A stretch of DNA of 12,500 bases from Nephromyces sp. MM_2019 (Eukaryota > Apicomplexa > Aconoidasida > Nephromycida), in NCBI GenBank assembly GCA_015657535.1, contig JADHZB010001234.1, forward strand, positions 6,614 through 19,113, read 5' to 3'. Shown here one piece after another: positions 1-8,763 of this stretch; position 1 is the stretch's first letter, and each line of letters starts with the position of its first letter. Made by a program: the position numbers and the translations under genes. The notes beneath the pieces are model-generated. The model saw only the letters and a program-made list of their open reading frames with translations. It did no database searches and was not told the origin of the DNA.

Positions 1-47
<47 letters not shown>
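1..47. repeat. (TG)n dinucleotide microsatellite
   Basis: An uninterrupted TG run of about 23 units forms the left edge, so its true length is unknown. It passes directly into the 14-nt array that follows, which suggests the array grew from a TG tract by gaining an interrupting AT-rich segment. Confidence 0.97.
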
Positions 48-50
<3 letters not shown>

Positions 51-310
51 TCTATGTGTGTAATTCTATGTGTGTAATTCTATGTGTGTAATTATATGTG
101 TGTAACTCTATGTGTGTAATTCTATGTGTGTAATTCTATGTGTGTAATTCTATGTGTGTAACTCTATGTGTGTAACTCTATGTGTGTAACTCTATGTGTG
201 TGCAATTCTATGTGTGTAGCTGCTTTATGTGTGTAACTCTATGTGTGTAACTCTATGTGTGTGTAACTCTATGTGTGTGTAACTCTATGTGTGTAACTCT
301 ATGTGTTGTA
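47..310. repeat. 14-nt TG-rich tandem array (TAATTCTATGTGTG type)
   Basis: Units start every 14 nt (47, 61, 75 and so on), with variants TAACTCTA and TAATTATA. Two-base TG insertions and one larger interruption near 208-232 break the phase on the right side. There are about 18 copies. The array lies upstream of the first exon of the split gene, so it may be intronic or intergenic. Confidence 0.93.
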
Positions 311-388
311 TATGTGCATGTGCAACTATATAGATGTGTGTATGTGTATGTAAATATAAATGTGTATATCTGCTATAAATGTGTGTAG

Positions 389-431
389 ATTATATATGTA
401 CCATTAATCAATGTAACATTTCAATATATAT
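389..431 (+). CDS. Candidate additional upstream exon of the split gene
   Basis: After an acceptor-like GTGTGTAG (AG at 387-388) there is a short non-repetitive stretch, open in the frame starting at 391, that reads YICTINQCNISIY. A GTGATA donor at 432 would leave the two bases AT. The next exon begins with G, so the junction would make ATG in the correct frame. The evidence is phase compatibility and local loss of repetitiveness only. Other frames are also open over so short a distance, so this is tentative. Confidence 0.3.
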
Positions 432-502
432 GTGATAATATATATAAATACAAGTATATAATTTTCACACACACACATACACACACCTCTTTATACATTT
501 AG

Positions 503-2315
503 GATACGATATTTTTATAGTGTTCAATGGTATAGAATGTGTGTGAATATTTATAGTATAATATTTACACACACATAAAATTTGAAAATTGTGTGTATAT
601 TTTAATAGGCTTGAAAACTGTTTATCATGTATTGTGCGATGTTACACACTCAATTATCCATTATTAATAGGGGACACTCGTGAAATTGATATAGGCCCAC
701 TTGATAGTAAGTAAACCTATATATACCACACACACACACACACACACACGCATATAATACACACCATCAAAACATACACAAATACACATACAATACACAC
801 AATCACATACACACAAATTCTCATACAATATACACAGTTAGACATATATATAAACTCACACATAGACAAATACACACACACACACACACTTAGGTATACA
901 CATAAATTCATTTCCACTTACACACAAATACATTTTGTCTAATATATTTATAATGTGTGTGTGTGTGTGTTTGAATATTTTGTTTACAGCATTAATAGCA
1001 AACCAGGCACAACTCTTGGATAAAGTTGAACTCCAGTTTGTTAATCTATATAGTTTCTGATACTGACAGATATATATACACACACATAAATATAAATATC
1101 AATACACACACACACACATACACACACATACACATACACACACACATAAATACAATACACACACACACACACACATAAATACAATACACACACACACACA
1201 CACACAAATACAATACAGATACACACACACACACACATACACACACACACACACATATACGCATACACACACACACATACAATACACACACACACACACA
1301 CATACACATACACACACACACATACGCATACACACACACACACATACGCATACACACACACACGCACACACATACACACACAACACACACACACAAATAC
1401 AATACAGATGCACATACAAACACCTACAATATATACAAACACATATATAATAAATATATACTTACATACGAACAACATTTTTCAACACATCTAGACCCAT
1501 TTACACACCTTTAATAACCTATATATATATATGTATTTATGTATATTTGTGTCTGTGTGTATGTGTGTGTGTGTGTAATTTATAATAGGCTAGATAACAA
1601 ATTTGTTAAACGTTTTGCTAAGCCTATTTACAAGCCACTCACTACTTTCAAATTTCATAACAAAACTGCACACAACACCACACACACAACTCCTTCTACT
1701 AAACCCAACTCTCTACCCTTTAAAATTATTTCATCTGCCAATTTTCAAGTTTGTAAATACACACACACATTTAGATATATACATACACACATATACACAC
1801 ACATTTAGATATATACATACACACATATACACACACATTTAGATATATACATACACACATATACACACACATTTTATATACACACACATATAGATATATA
1901 CACACACATATAGATATATATATACACATAGATATATATATACACCCATATATAGATATATACACACACATAGATATATATATACACCCACATATAGATA
2001 TATACACACACACTTAGATATATATATACACACACACTTAGATATATATATACACCCACATATAGATATATACACACACACTTAGATATATATATACACC
2101 CACATATAGATATATACATACACACATATAGATATATACACACACACTTAGATATATATATACACCCACATATAGATATATACACACACACTTAGATATA
2201 TTCAAAGGTTTTCATCCACCATTTAAATTTATTAATAAAAATGCGTTGAGAGTTGATCTATTAATTTGCACATTCTACATCATTGTCTTGTATATATAAA
2301 TGTGTATATACATAA

Positions 2316-2359
<44 letters not shown>

Positions 2360-3284
2360 AGATTCAAGAAGTATTTTATGATGAAGATTATTTTAAAGTA
2401 AATAATGATAATAAATTAGGCCCTGACACCCCCCCATCTTTATTATTACCTCAAAATTATGAACGGGCACTAAATAAACAAGATCAATTGGTTATATATA
2501 TATATACACACACACACATTTTTACACATTCACACACACACATACATATACACACACACACATTTTTACACATTCACACACACACATACATATACACACA
2601 CACACATTTTTACACATTCACACACATACATATACACACACACACATTTTTACACATTCACACACATACATATACAACACATACACATTCACACACACAC
2701 ATACATACACACATACAACACATACACATATACATACACACACATACATACACACATATATAAATATATAACAATTTTTCAATTTTATTGTTTAGATTAT
2801 TTCACTGCTTGAAAAACATAAAGAAATGAAATTAAGTGAACCTCAAAATCAATTATATTTCAAAATCTTAACATTTAAATTATGGTGTGTATAATTTATT
2901 TACACACATATAATTACACACACACACCAGGGTTATATTTACTCATAATACCTACACACAGTACATATATATATAAATCTACACACACATTTTTACACAC
3001 AAACTATGTGTGTAAAATTCTCAGGAAATATATACAAAAACAAAAACGTGAAGTAATGTTAATGGCTGTCTCAAATTTAGATAATATAAATGTGAGTTTA
3101 TATACATTTTTATCACACACAAATATACACATACACACATATATATGTATAAATCTATTTGCAAATACACACACACACAATACACATGTGCATATTTACA
3201 CCCAATTAGGTTAAAACCAAAGATAAACCTATGAACGATACTTATAAAGAAACACTACTTGAGTCAAAATTACCGATTTTTTGA
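503..3284 (+). CDS. Multi-exon protein-coding gene, unrecognised product (5' partial)
   Basis: Proposed exons: 503-538, 609-706, 990-1035, 1589-1752, 2196-2284, 2362-2490, 2796-2884, 3025-3091 and 3210-3284, ending at TGA 3282-3284. The reading frame runs across all eight junctions and gives 263 residues after the first split codon. Split codons read M, T, Q, Y and W. Donors include GTGTGT, GTAAGT, GTTTGT, GTAAAT and GTGAGT; all acceptors are AG, mostly TAG. The donor at 2285 (GTCTTG) is weak; 2252 (GTTGAT) is an equally in-phase alternative. The product is of mixed, globular-looking composition: an N-terminal part with WYRM, LENCLSCIVRCY and GDTREIDIGPLD, a Thr/His patch near residues 83-95, a hydrophobic stretch LLICTFYII at 136-144, and a charged, probably helical C-terminal third (about 184-239). 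I recognise no family. No start codon is supported, so the gene probably extends left. The exon pattern is clear; single boundaries are less certain. Confidence 0.75.
539..608 (+). other. Intron with a perfect TACACACA/TGTGTGTA stem
   Basis: This is a 70-nt GT-AG intron (GTGTGTGA ... TTAATAG), phase 2. TACACACA at 566-573 can pair perfectly with TGTGTGTA at 590-597 across a 16-nt loop, so the pre-mRNA could fold into a hairpin in the middle of the intron. Confidence 0.65.
707..989 (+). repeat. CA-then-TG microsatellite intron
   Basis: A 283-nt intron begins with GTAAGT and ends TTTACAG, phase 1. It holds CA tracts (about 727-750 and 872-889), CA-rich degenerate sequence between them, and then a (TG)n tract at about 954-971 just before the acceptor. 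CA and TG arms in one transcript are complementary. Minus-strand reading frames here are only CA-repeat translations. Confidence 0.7.
1036..1588 (+). repeat. Large CA-rich microsatellite intron with a terminal TG tract
   Basis: A 553-nt interval lies between exons that join in phase (CA plus G gives CAG). Most of 1080-1420 is CA repeat with TA and AA interruptions. A short non-repetitive part (about 1465-1530) shows no clear exon. A TG tract at about 1549-1577 precedes the ATAATAG acceptor. Long Cys/Val minus-strand reading frames here reflect the repeat alone. Confidence 0.65.
1753..2195 (+). repeat. TA/CA minisatellite intron with repeated acceptor-like units
   Basis: A 443-nt intron begins GTAAAT and ends CACACTTAG, phase 1. 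On the left are 34-nt units (TTAGAT at 1771, 1805 and 1839). On the right are roughly 22-nt units alternating TATAGATATATA and CACACACTTAGATATA. CTTAGATATA occurs at 2013, 2037, 2081, 2147 and 2191, and the last copy is the proposed acceptor. The array therefore runs right up to the exon. Confidence 0.7.
2285..2361 (+). other. Short intron ending in (TA)n(TG)n-TAG
   Basis: The 3' side is well defined: a TA run, then about ten TG units, then TAG and a clearly coding exon. The 5' side is uncertain, because a phase-0 donor is needed and only GTCTTG (2285) or GTTGAT (2252) fits. A UG tract directly before the acceptor resembles the UG tract before human CFTR exon 9, which is known to influence splicing through TDP-43. 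Confidence 0.55.
2491..2795 (+). repeat. CA-rich intron with a 44-nt minisatellite
   Basis: A 305-nt phase-0 intron runs from GTTATA to TTGTTTAG. It contains a tandem unit of CA repeat plus ATTTTTACACATTC. Units begin at 2518, 2562, 2606 and 2646, so the period is 44, 44 and then 40 nt. Degenerate CA/TA sequence follows to about 2765. The plus-strand Thr/His frame through it is repeat, not coding. Confidence 0.75.
2885..3024 (+). other. CA-rich intron
   Basis: A 140-nt phase-2 intron starts GTGTGTATAA and ends AAATTCTCAG. The split codon TG+G makes Trp. It contains scattered CACACA blocks, with one TGTGTGTA at 3006-3013 near the acceptor. AG sites near 2930 and 2960 could bound a micro-exon, but none is needed to keep the frame. 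Confidence 0.65.
3092..3209 (+). other. CA-rich intron with canonical GTGAGT donor
   Basis: A 118-nt phase-0 intron starts at GTGAGT and ends CCCAATTAG. Its interior is CA/TA-rich. It separates the exon ending ...NLDNIN from the terminal exon, which ends ...LPIF and TGA. Confidence 0.75.
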
Positions 3285-3360
3285 CATTTACACACACACA
3301 CAATATTTATGCACATAAAATTTATACACACCAAATCTATACACACAAACTAGATTTACA
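3285..3360. other. 3' flank of the split gene
   Basis: AT-rich sequence with CA blocks after the stop codon, passing into the 15-nt array. No distinct polyadenylation signal can be picked out in this composition. Confidence 0.4.
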
Positions 3361-3968
3361 CCTACACACATAATACCTACACACACAATACCTACATACA
3401 CAACACCTACACACACAATACCACACAATACCTACACACACAACACCTACACACACAATACCACACAATATCTACACATACAATACCACACAATATCTAC
3501 ACACACAACACCTACACACACAATATCTACACATACAATATCTACACACACAATATCTACACACACAATACCTACACACACAATACCTACACACACAATA
3601 TCTACACACACAATGCCTACACACACAATACCACACAATATCTACACATACAATACCACACAATATCTACACACATAATATCTACACACATAGTATCTAC
3701 ACACGTAATATCTACATACACAATATCTACACACGTAATATCTACACACACAATATCTACACACACAATATCTATACACACAATACCTACACACATAGTA
3801 TCTACACACGTAATATCTACATACACAATACCTACTCACGTAATATCTACACACACAATATCTACACACACAATATCTACACACACAATATCTACACACA
3901 TAGTATCTACACACATAATATCTACACACACAATACCTACACACATAACATCTACACACATAATATTA
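3361..3968. repeat. 15-nt CA-rich tandem array (CAATATCTACACACA type)
   Basis: About 40 units of 15 nt vary among CAATATCTACACACA, CAATACCTACACACA, TAATATCTACACACA and TAGTATCTACACACA. Interspersed shorter units (CAATACCACA) give higher-order blocks on the left. Because 15 is a multiple of 3, all frames of the complement give pentapeptide repeats such as CRYCV or VDIVC. These are artefacts of the period. Confidence 0.95.
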
Positions 3969-3977
3969 ATACACACA

Positions 3978-4342
3978 GACTAACGATATATAAACTATTT
4001 AAACAACCAAAACATCACTTTTAACTCATTACTTACACACCTCTAAAATTTTGTACACAGACTAGCAACACAAATACACACACACCTTATATATATATAT
4101 ACTTGAAACATATAATTTTTATAACTTCTTTTACACATTTACACACAATCATACATGTAAACTGAGATATATTACAGGCACACACACTCTGGTATATATA
4201 AAGGAACAGATAGATACACAGTATCACAATTATAAATATATATATATATATAATCTTACACACACACACACATTGACACACACGTACTTACATAAAGGCA
4301 CACATTTGTTGAAATTTTGCACACGTACTTGACAAACATACA
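3978..4342. other. Mixed segment with weak exon-like islands, strand undecided
   Basis: Non-repetitive islands interrupt the CA tracts. On the minus strand, about 4107-4190 between a TATACCAG acceptor and a GTATAT donor reads CNISQFTCMIVCKC and then VKEVIKIICF. About 4293-4328 lies between TCAAG and GTAAGT. About 4040-4067 lies between a TAG and GTAAGT. On the plus strand, 3979-4021 after ACACAG reads LTIYKLFKQPKHHF and a stop. The islands are short and several frames are open, so I do not build a gene from them. Confidence 0.2.
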
Positions 4343-4490
4343 CACACATGTTAACACACACCAACACATTCACACACACAAATACAAATACATACACTGA
4401 CATGCACACACACACAGTGACACACACACAATGACATACACACACACAATGACACACACACACACAGTGACACACACACGTACTAAATAT
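4343..4490. repeat. CA-repeat block with GTGA/ATGA interruptions
   Basis: CA dinucleotide runs are broken at irregular spacing by AGTGACA and AATGACA. The minus-strand CVCVCH frame across it is a repeat translation. Confidence 0.85.
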
Positions 4491-4640
4491 TTGAGAAAAT
4501 GTTAATACTTTTTTAGATTTTTATTTTGTAACTTGACTATACTAAACAAATTACACACATTTTTTTAGTAACATGTATGTAGTGTGAAAAAATGTGTAAA
4601 ATAAAAAATTGTTAATAAATAAACAAAAGTTGTGTGTAGT
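4491..4640. other. AT-rich junction between CA-rich and TG-rich blocks
   Basis: About 150 nt lack dinucleotide tracts and are rich in T and A runs. To the left the plus strand carries CA; to the right it carries TG. I see no exon with support here. Confidence 0.6.
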
Positions 4641-4982
4641 TATATATATATATCTGTGTGTGTGGATATAAATATTAGTGTATATATATATTAGTGTGTG
4701 TGTATAATATGTATTAGGGTGTGTGTATAATATGTATTAGGGTGTGTGTATAATATGTATTAGGGTACGTGTATAATATGTATTAGGGTGTGTGTATTAA
4801 TGAGTGTATATAAATATATATATTTGAGTGTGCGTGTGTGTAAATCTTTGAGTGTGCATAAATATTGATATGTGCATAAATATTAGTGTGTATGTTGATA
4901 TATATAATCAAGTGAGTGTGCTTATAGCTATAAAGTGTGTACTTATATAATTATTAGTAGGTGCTTATATATATATTAATGT
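4641..4982. repeat. TG/TA-rich block with a 23-nt tandem array
   Basis: At about 4692-4798 four to five units of 23 nt carry GTGTGTGTATAATATGTATTAG. GGG occurs at 4717, 4740, 4763 and 4786, exactly 23 nt apart. The rest is degenerate TGTGTATATAAATATTAG sequence. No gene is visible. Confidence 0.88.
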
Positions 4983-5186
4983 GTGTATAAACAGATATTA
5001 GTAAATGTGTATAAAGATTTTTTAGTTAAGGGTGTAGAGAAATTGATGTGTACATGTGTGTATTTAAATAAATGTGTAGAGGTATATAGATTATTAATTG
5101 TATCGATTATAATCAAAATAGCTAATACTTTTATTGTACTAGAAAATATGTATTACTACACACACTATTTGGTGCAAAGTATATAA
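4983..5186 (+). CDS. 67-codon ORF of uncertain reality
   Basis: This ATG-to-TAA frame covers the least repetitive part of the region and reads KGVEKLMC, NKCVEVYRLLIVSIIIKIAN and LENMYYYTHYLVQSI. It could be a terminal exon after the TTTTTTAG near 5022, or simply chance. The minus strand is also open (TIKVLAILIIIDT ... TKKSLYTF), so strand cannot be decided. There is a hydrophobic middle and no family resemblance. No neighbouring exon was found to extend it. Confidence 0.25.
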   Translation: MYKQILVNVYKDFLVKGVEKLMCTCVYLNKCVEVYRLLIVSIIIKIANTFIVLENMYYYTHYLVQSI

Positions 5187-5990
5187 CTTTTCTAATGTGT
5201 GTAAATATAATTATATATTTTTATATTGACAGTATGTATATGTGTGTATATATAATATATATGTTTGTATACATAATATATATATGTGTGTGTATATATC
5301 ATATAAATATTTTGTATATATGTGCATGTGTAATCTGTATGAGTATTGATACATAATAGTATCATTCAATGAGAAATTGTTTTATAATTTGAATAGATAT
5401 AACAAATGTGTATAATAATTGTAAAGTCTACAAACTTAATAAATAAACTAAACAATATATATATATGTGTGTGTGTGTCTGTGTACTATTATTGATTTTT
5501 AATTATTGAGAAAATATTAAAAAAGATATAAACAATTTTTGAGAATTTTCACATTTCAAAAATAAGGATTTTTTGACATAATTTTCTTAGTATAGTTTTA
5601 TTTACTTATTCACACACATGTATATATATATATATATATATATACATAAATAATTCAATGTGTGCACTCACACACATAAATTATTTAATACATACACAAA
5701 CATTCATAAATTGTTAGATACTCACATACACACACATAAAGGTGTTAATTTGAACATTATTTATATAGTATATTTTAAAATCAAATTAAGTATATATAAG
5801 CATACATTATAAATGATATGTGTATGATTTAATTCATATACATATATATATATGTGTGTGTGTGATATAAGAATTCCATAGTGGTATAACTTTATTAATT
5901 TTGGAAATTTTACAAAATTTCAACACACAAATTTGAATAATATTAATATAGTTAATTTATACACATAAACTGTATTAAATAAATACACAC
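5187..5990. other. AT-rich intergenic DNA without a visible gene
   Basis: Composition is very AT-rich, with (TA)n runs near 5620-5644 and short TG tracts near 5466-5478 and 5852-5864. CACACA blocks appear at 5610-5735. The plus strand changes from mostly TG to mostly CA between about 5340 and 5610. No exon-like stretch with consistent splice sites was found on either strand. Confidence 0.6.
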
Positions 5991-6650
5991 ACACACCCAT
6001 ACTTGATACACATATTTATAAATATCAAATTTTTAAGTAAATAAGTTTAATTTGACAATAAATATTAATTCTGTATTATACACATTGTAATACAATCAAA
6101 CACACACACATATATATAAATATACTAGCACACACACAATGAAAATAAATTTAACTAATATAAATTACAATCAAAATTAAACTTGTAGTTAATTCGTTAA
6201 AATGAACACACACACATCATAGTAGTATGTAAACAGACAAATATAGTATAGGTACATATATATATATATATATATATAATTTACACAGTTTAAATTTTAT
6301 ATTATAGTCACACACAGTTTACTTAGACAAATTAACTTGTACATACTTTAATTGAAGAAAATTCATCTAAACACATTTACTAAGACAAGATTTACATAAA
6401 TATATAAAATTTACTTGAAATACACACATAACTTATACACATAAAATTCACATACACACCTAATATATCACACACAATTTATACACATAAAAATCACATA
6501 TACACACAATTTATACACATAATTTAAATATAAATAAATTACCTACAATAACCTACACATTAACATGTAGCCTTGTATACACATTATTGTCAACTTGTAA
6601 ATACAAGCACATATGTATGTGGATTAAAACAGCCAATACACACACACACA
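5991..6650. other. AT/CA-rich intergenic DNA without a visible gene
   Basis: Short CACACA blocks are spaced in AT-rich sequence, with a (TA)n run at about 6258-6278. Small islands such as 6563-6640 are non-repetitive but give no convincing frame. Confidence 0.55.
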
Positions 6651-6652
6651 CA

Positions 6653-6728
6653 CACCAACTAGGTAGCTAACATATTTACCCACCAACTAGTTAGTTAGCA
6701 CACACACACACACCAACTAGTTGCTATA
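6653..6728. repeat. Three CACCAACTAG repeats linked by CA tracts
   Basis: CACCAACTAG occurs at 6653, 6681 and 6711, followed by GTAGCTA, TTAGTTAG and TTGCTAT. CTAGTTAG forms a near-palindromic core. The units are separated by CA tracts. Function is unknown. Confidence 0.7.
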
Positions 6729-7035
6729 TACACAGACAAACTACGCATCACATTTTGCCAACAAATAAACTACACACACCTAAATAAATAATTTACAGAC
6801 AATTCAAAACACATTCAACATATCCATACTAAAAACATATATACCCCCCACACATACATAACAAAATTATTTTACACACGCACTACTCACATATCATACA
6901 CACTACACATGCACTACAAATACACAACTACTTAATTTACACACAAAACTAGTGCTCAGTTCAAGTGTTGTGAATAATATATACTTTTGTGTCGTGTGTG
7001 TAGTATATTTTTTGAAAATTATATATCTAACTCAA
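6729..7035. other. AT/CA-rich DNA, no gene seen
   Basis: Degenerate CACACA and ACTACACA sequence occurs with many stops in all frames. One short TG interruption lies at about 6990-7002. Confidence 0.5.
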
Positions 7036-7072
7036 CACCCACCCACCCACCCACCCACACACACACACACAC
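7036..7072. repeat. (CCCA)n tract passing into (CA)n
   Basis: About five CCCA units run directly into about nine CA units. The opposite strand is (TGGG)n, with runs of three G and so some capacity for a G-quadruplex. Confidence 0.85.
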
Positions 7073-7196
7073 AAACTCATAATATTTATGTTGAATTTAC
7101 TCTAGTATAGATTCAATAAATTTGAAAATTTTATTATGTTTTCAAAAGTGTATATTATATATCACAATTGAAATTCAATTTCAAAACATACGCACA

Positions 7197-7243
7197 CAAT
7201 TAACAACACATACAATTAACAACACATACAATTAACAACACAT
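7197..7243. repeat. Three copies of a 16-nt repeat
   Basis: CAATTAACAACACATA begins at 7197, 7213 and 7229. It is another unit length built around an ACA-rich core. Confidence 0.9.
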
Positions 7244-7735
7244 GTATGCACTCACACACATAATTAGTTCATACACATACCCATGATTAGTAGATACACA
7301 TACACATATACACACACACCTATAAATTAACAACTTGCATATACAAAAACGTGTCACACATACACAAACATATACAAAATTAACAGTACAAACAAATAAC
7401 ACGAACAACACACACATATAGATACACAAATAAACAAAAAATATATATACAAAAATATTATATATGGCACACACAAAAACAATAATAATACACATACGAA
7501 ACAAATGAATTTGAAACACACACACACTAACAACTTACACACACTAGGCTGATATCTATACATAAAATTAGCACTCACACACAATCTACACACTACATTT
7601 TTCCCTACACAATACTGACCCTCACACTAACCCTTGTGAAAAAATATATATAATTTAATTATCCTATTAACCATAGGCACATCCCAATTAATTACTACAC
7701 ATTACTACACACATATACACACACCTAAATTACAC
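7244..7735. other. CA-rich AT-rich DNA, no gene seen
   Basis: Degenerate ACACAC and TATACA sequence gives Cys/Val/Ile-rich minus-strand frames of up to 97 codons. These follow from the base composition and lack varied codon content. Positions 7595-7700 are less repetitive but show no supported exon. Confidence 0.5.
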
Positions 7736-7950
7736 AAACACACACACACACACATATGCTCATTATAAACCCATACACTCACTATATATACCCACACACA
7801 TACATTCACTGTATGCACACTCACAAAGACAAATACATATAAACTTATTACACACACACACACACGCACACACACACGCACACACACACACACAAACACA
7901 CACACACATACACACATACACATCCACACACACACACACACACACACACA
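7736..7950. repeat. CA microsatellite block
   Basis: Long CA runs, densest at 7851-7950, with occasional GCA and TACA interruptions. Confidence 0.93.
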
Positions 7951-8086
7951 TAACCCCTCCTCTTATTTATATATACCCCCCCTGCCTCCTTTATATATAT
8001 ATATAACTCCTCCCTCCCCCTACCCCCTTTATATATATATATAACACCTCCCTCCCCCTACCCCCCTCACCTTATATATATATACA
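7951..8086. repeat. Pyrimidine/TATA minisatellite, 38-nt unit
   Basis: Units of CCTTT plus (TA)n plus a C-rich tail (CTCCCTCCCCCTACCCC) are spaced 38 nt apart (CCTTT at 7988 and 8026), with diverged copies on either side. The plus strand is almost pure pyrimidine between the TA runs. The array ends the CA-rich domain and begins the C-rich leader of the next gene. Confidence 0.85.
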
Positions 8087-8763
8087 AATGCCTATACATA
8101 GAAAAAAAATTATAAAATTAATTGTTAATCACATCCTCAATAATTATAACTTCTACTTTCTACAAAAATTATGATCAAAATATACACAAGAATAATCACT
8201 CATATAATCAAATTATCCACTTTTTGAACGTCTCTTCCTCACTAAATACACTTCTTCATCTGGAAGTTATCTTTCCAATTTGATTTAAAAATTTTAAGCA
8301 GATTTATCATTTATAATTAACATATAAACTCCTACTTAACTTCTCTTTATAACCGCCTCAAGGCGACAATTTCCCTTAGATCATTTTATATAGAGTTAAT
8401 ATATTTCCTCCTCTTCCTTATCTCACAAATTTTGACAGCTGTGCCCTCCAACGATACACCCTCCTAGTGTACCCTGATCTGTCTTCCTTATACCTCTAAT
8501 AATATTTTAACCCTCCGCATACTCAATATACATCACACAGGCCCAAATCATTTGTTATATTCATCCTCTTTAAACAACGCCTACGCCACTCCTAAACTCA
8601 ATACCTCCAGGACGGCTGCCACCACACCAAGACACACCTTCCTTATGTGGATATAGGCATCCTCTGACTTCTTCCTCCTCCAACTAACTCAAACGTTGAA
8701 TTTTAATAATACTTTTACTATATATATAAATCTTCCCCTCCTTATTACAAACTTTTAAGAAGG
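8087..8763 (+). promoter_or_regulatory. Pyrimidine-rich upstream and probable leader region
   Basis: About 680 nt lack CA/TG tracts and are C+T rich (TCCTCCTC, CTTCCTC, CCCTCC), clearly different from everything to the left. It most likely contains the promoter and 5' untranslated region of the gene at 8764. A small inverted repeat, GCCTCAAGGC, lies near 8355. A run of TA at about 8718-8730 sits some 35-45 nt before the ATG. In-frame TAA codons at 8704-8709 close the reading frame upstream. No exon is evident. Confidence 0.45.

Noticed and set aside
717..1478. Several minus-strand reading frames rich in Cys, Val and Tyr
   Set aside because: They are translations of TG repeats (TGT, GTG, TAT). 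The plus strand carries a phase-consistent split gene with these regions as introns.
3447..3959. Minus-strand pentapeptide repeat proteins (CRYCV / VDIVC)
   Set aside because: The 15-nt DNA period makes any frame look like a pentapeptide repeat. More than one frame is open, there is no non-repeat flank, and codon content is only repeat.
1..4500. CRISPR-like array of regular repeats
   Set aside because: There are no unique spacers between conserved repeats; linkers vary in the same way as the repeats. The window is eukaryotic in gene structure.
4711..4790. TTAGGG occurrences suggesting telomeric sequence
   Set aside because: The motif occurs once per 23-nt minisatellite unit, not in tandem as telomere repeats do, and lies between ordinary sequences.
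8350..8370. GCCTCAAGGC inverted repeat as part of a tRNA or structured RNA
   Set aside because: The stem is only four base pairs with a two-base loop, and no cloverleaf arms or other conserved RNA elements surround it.
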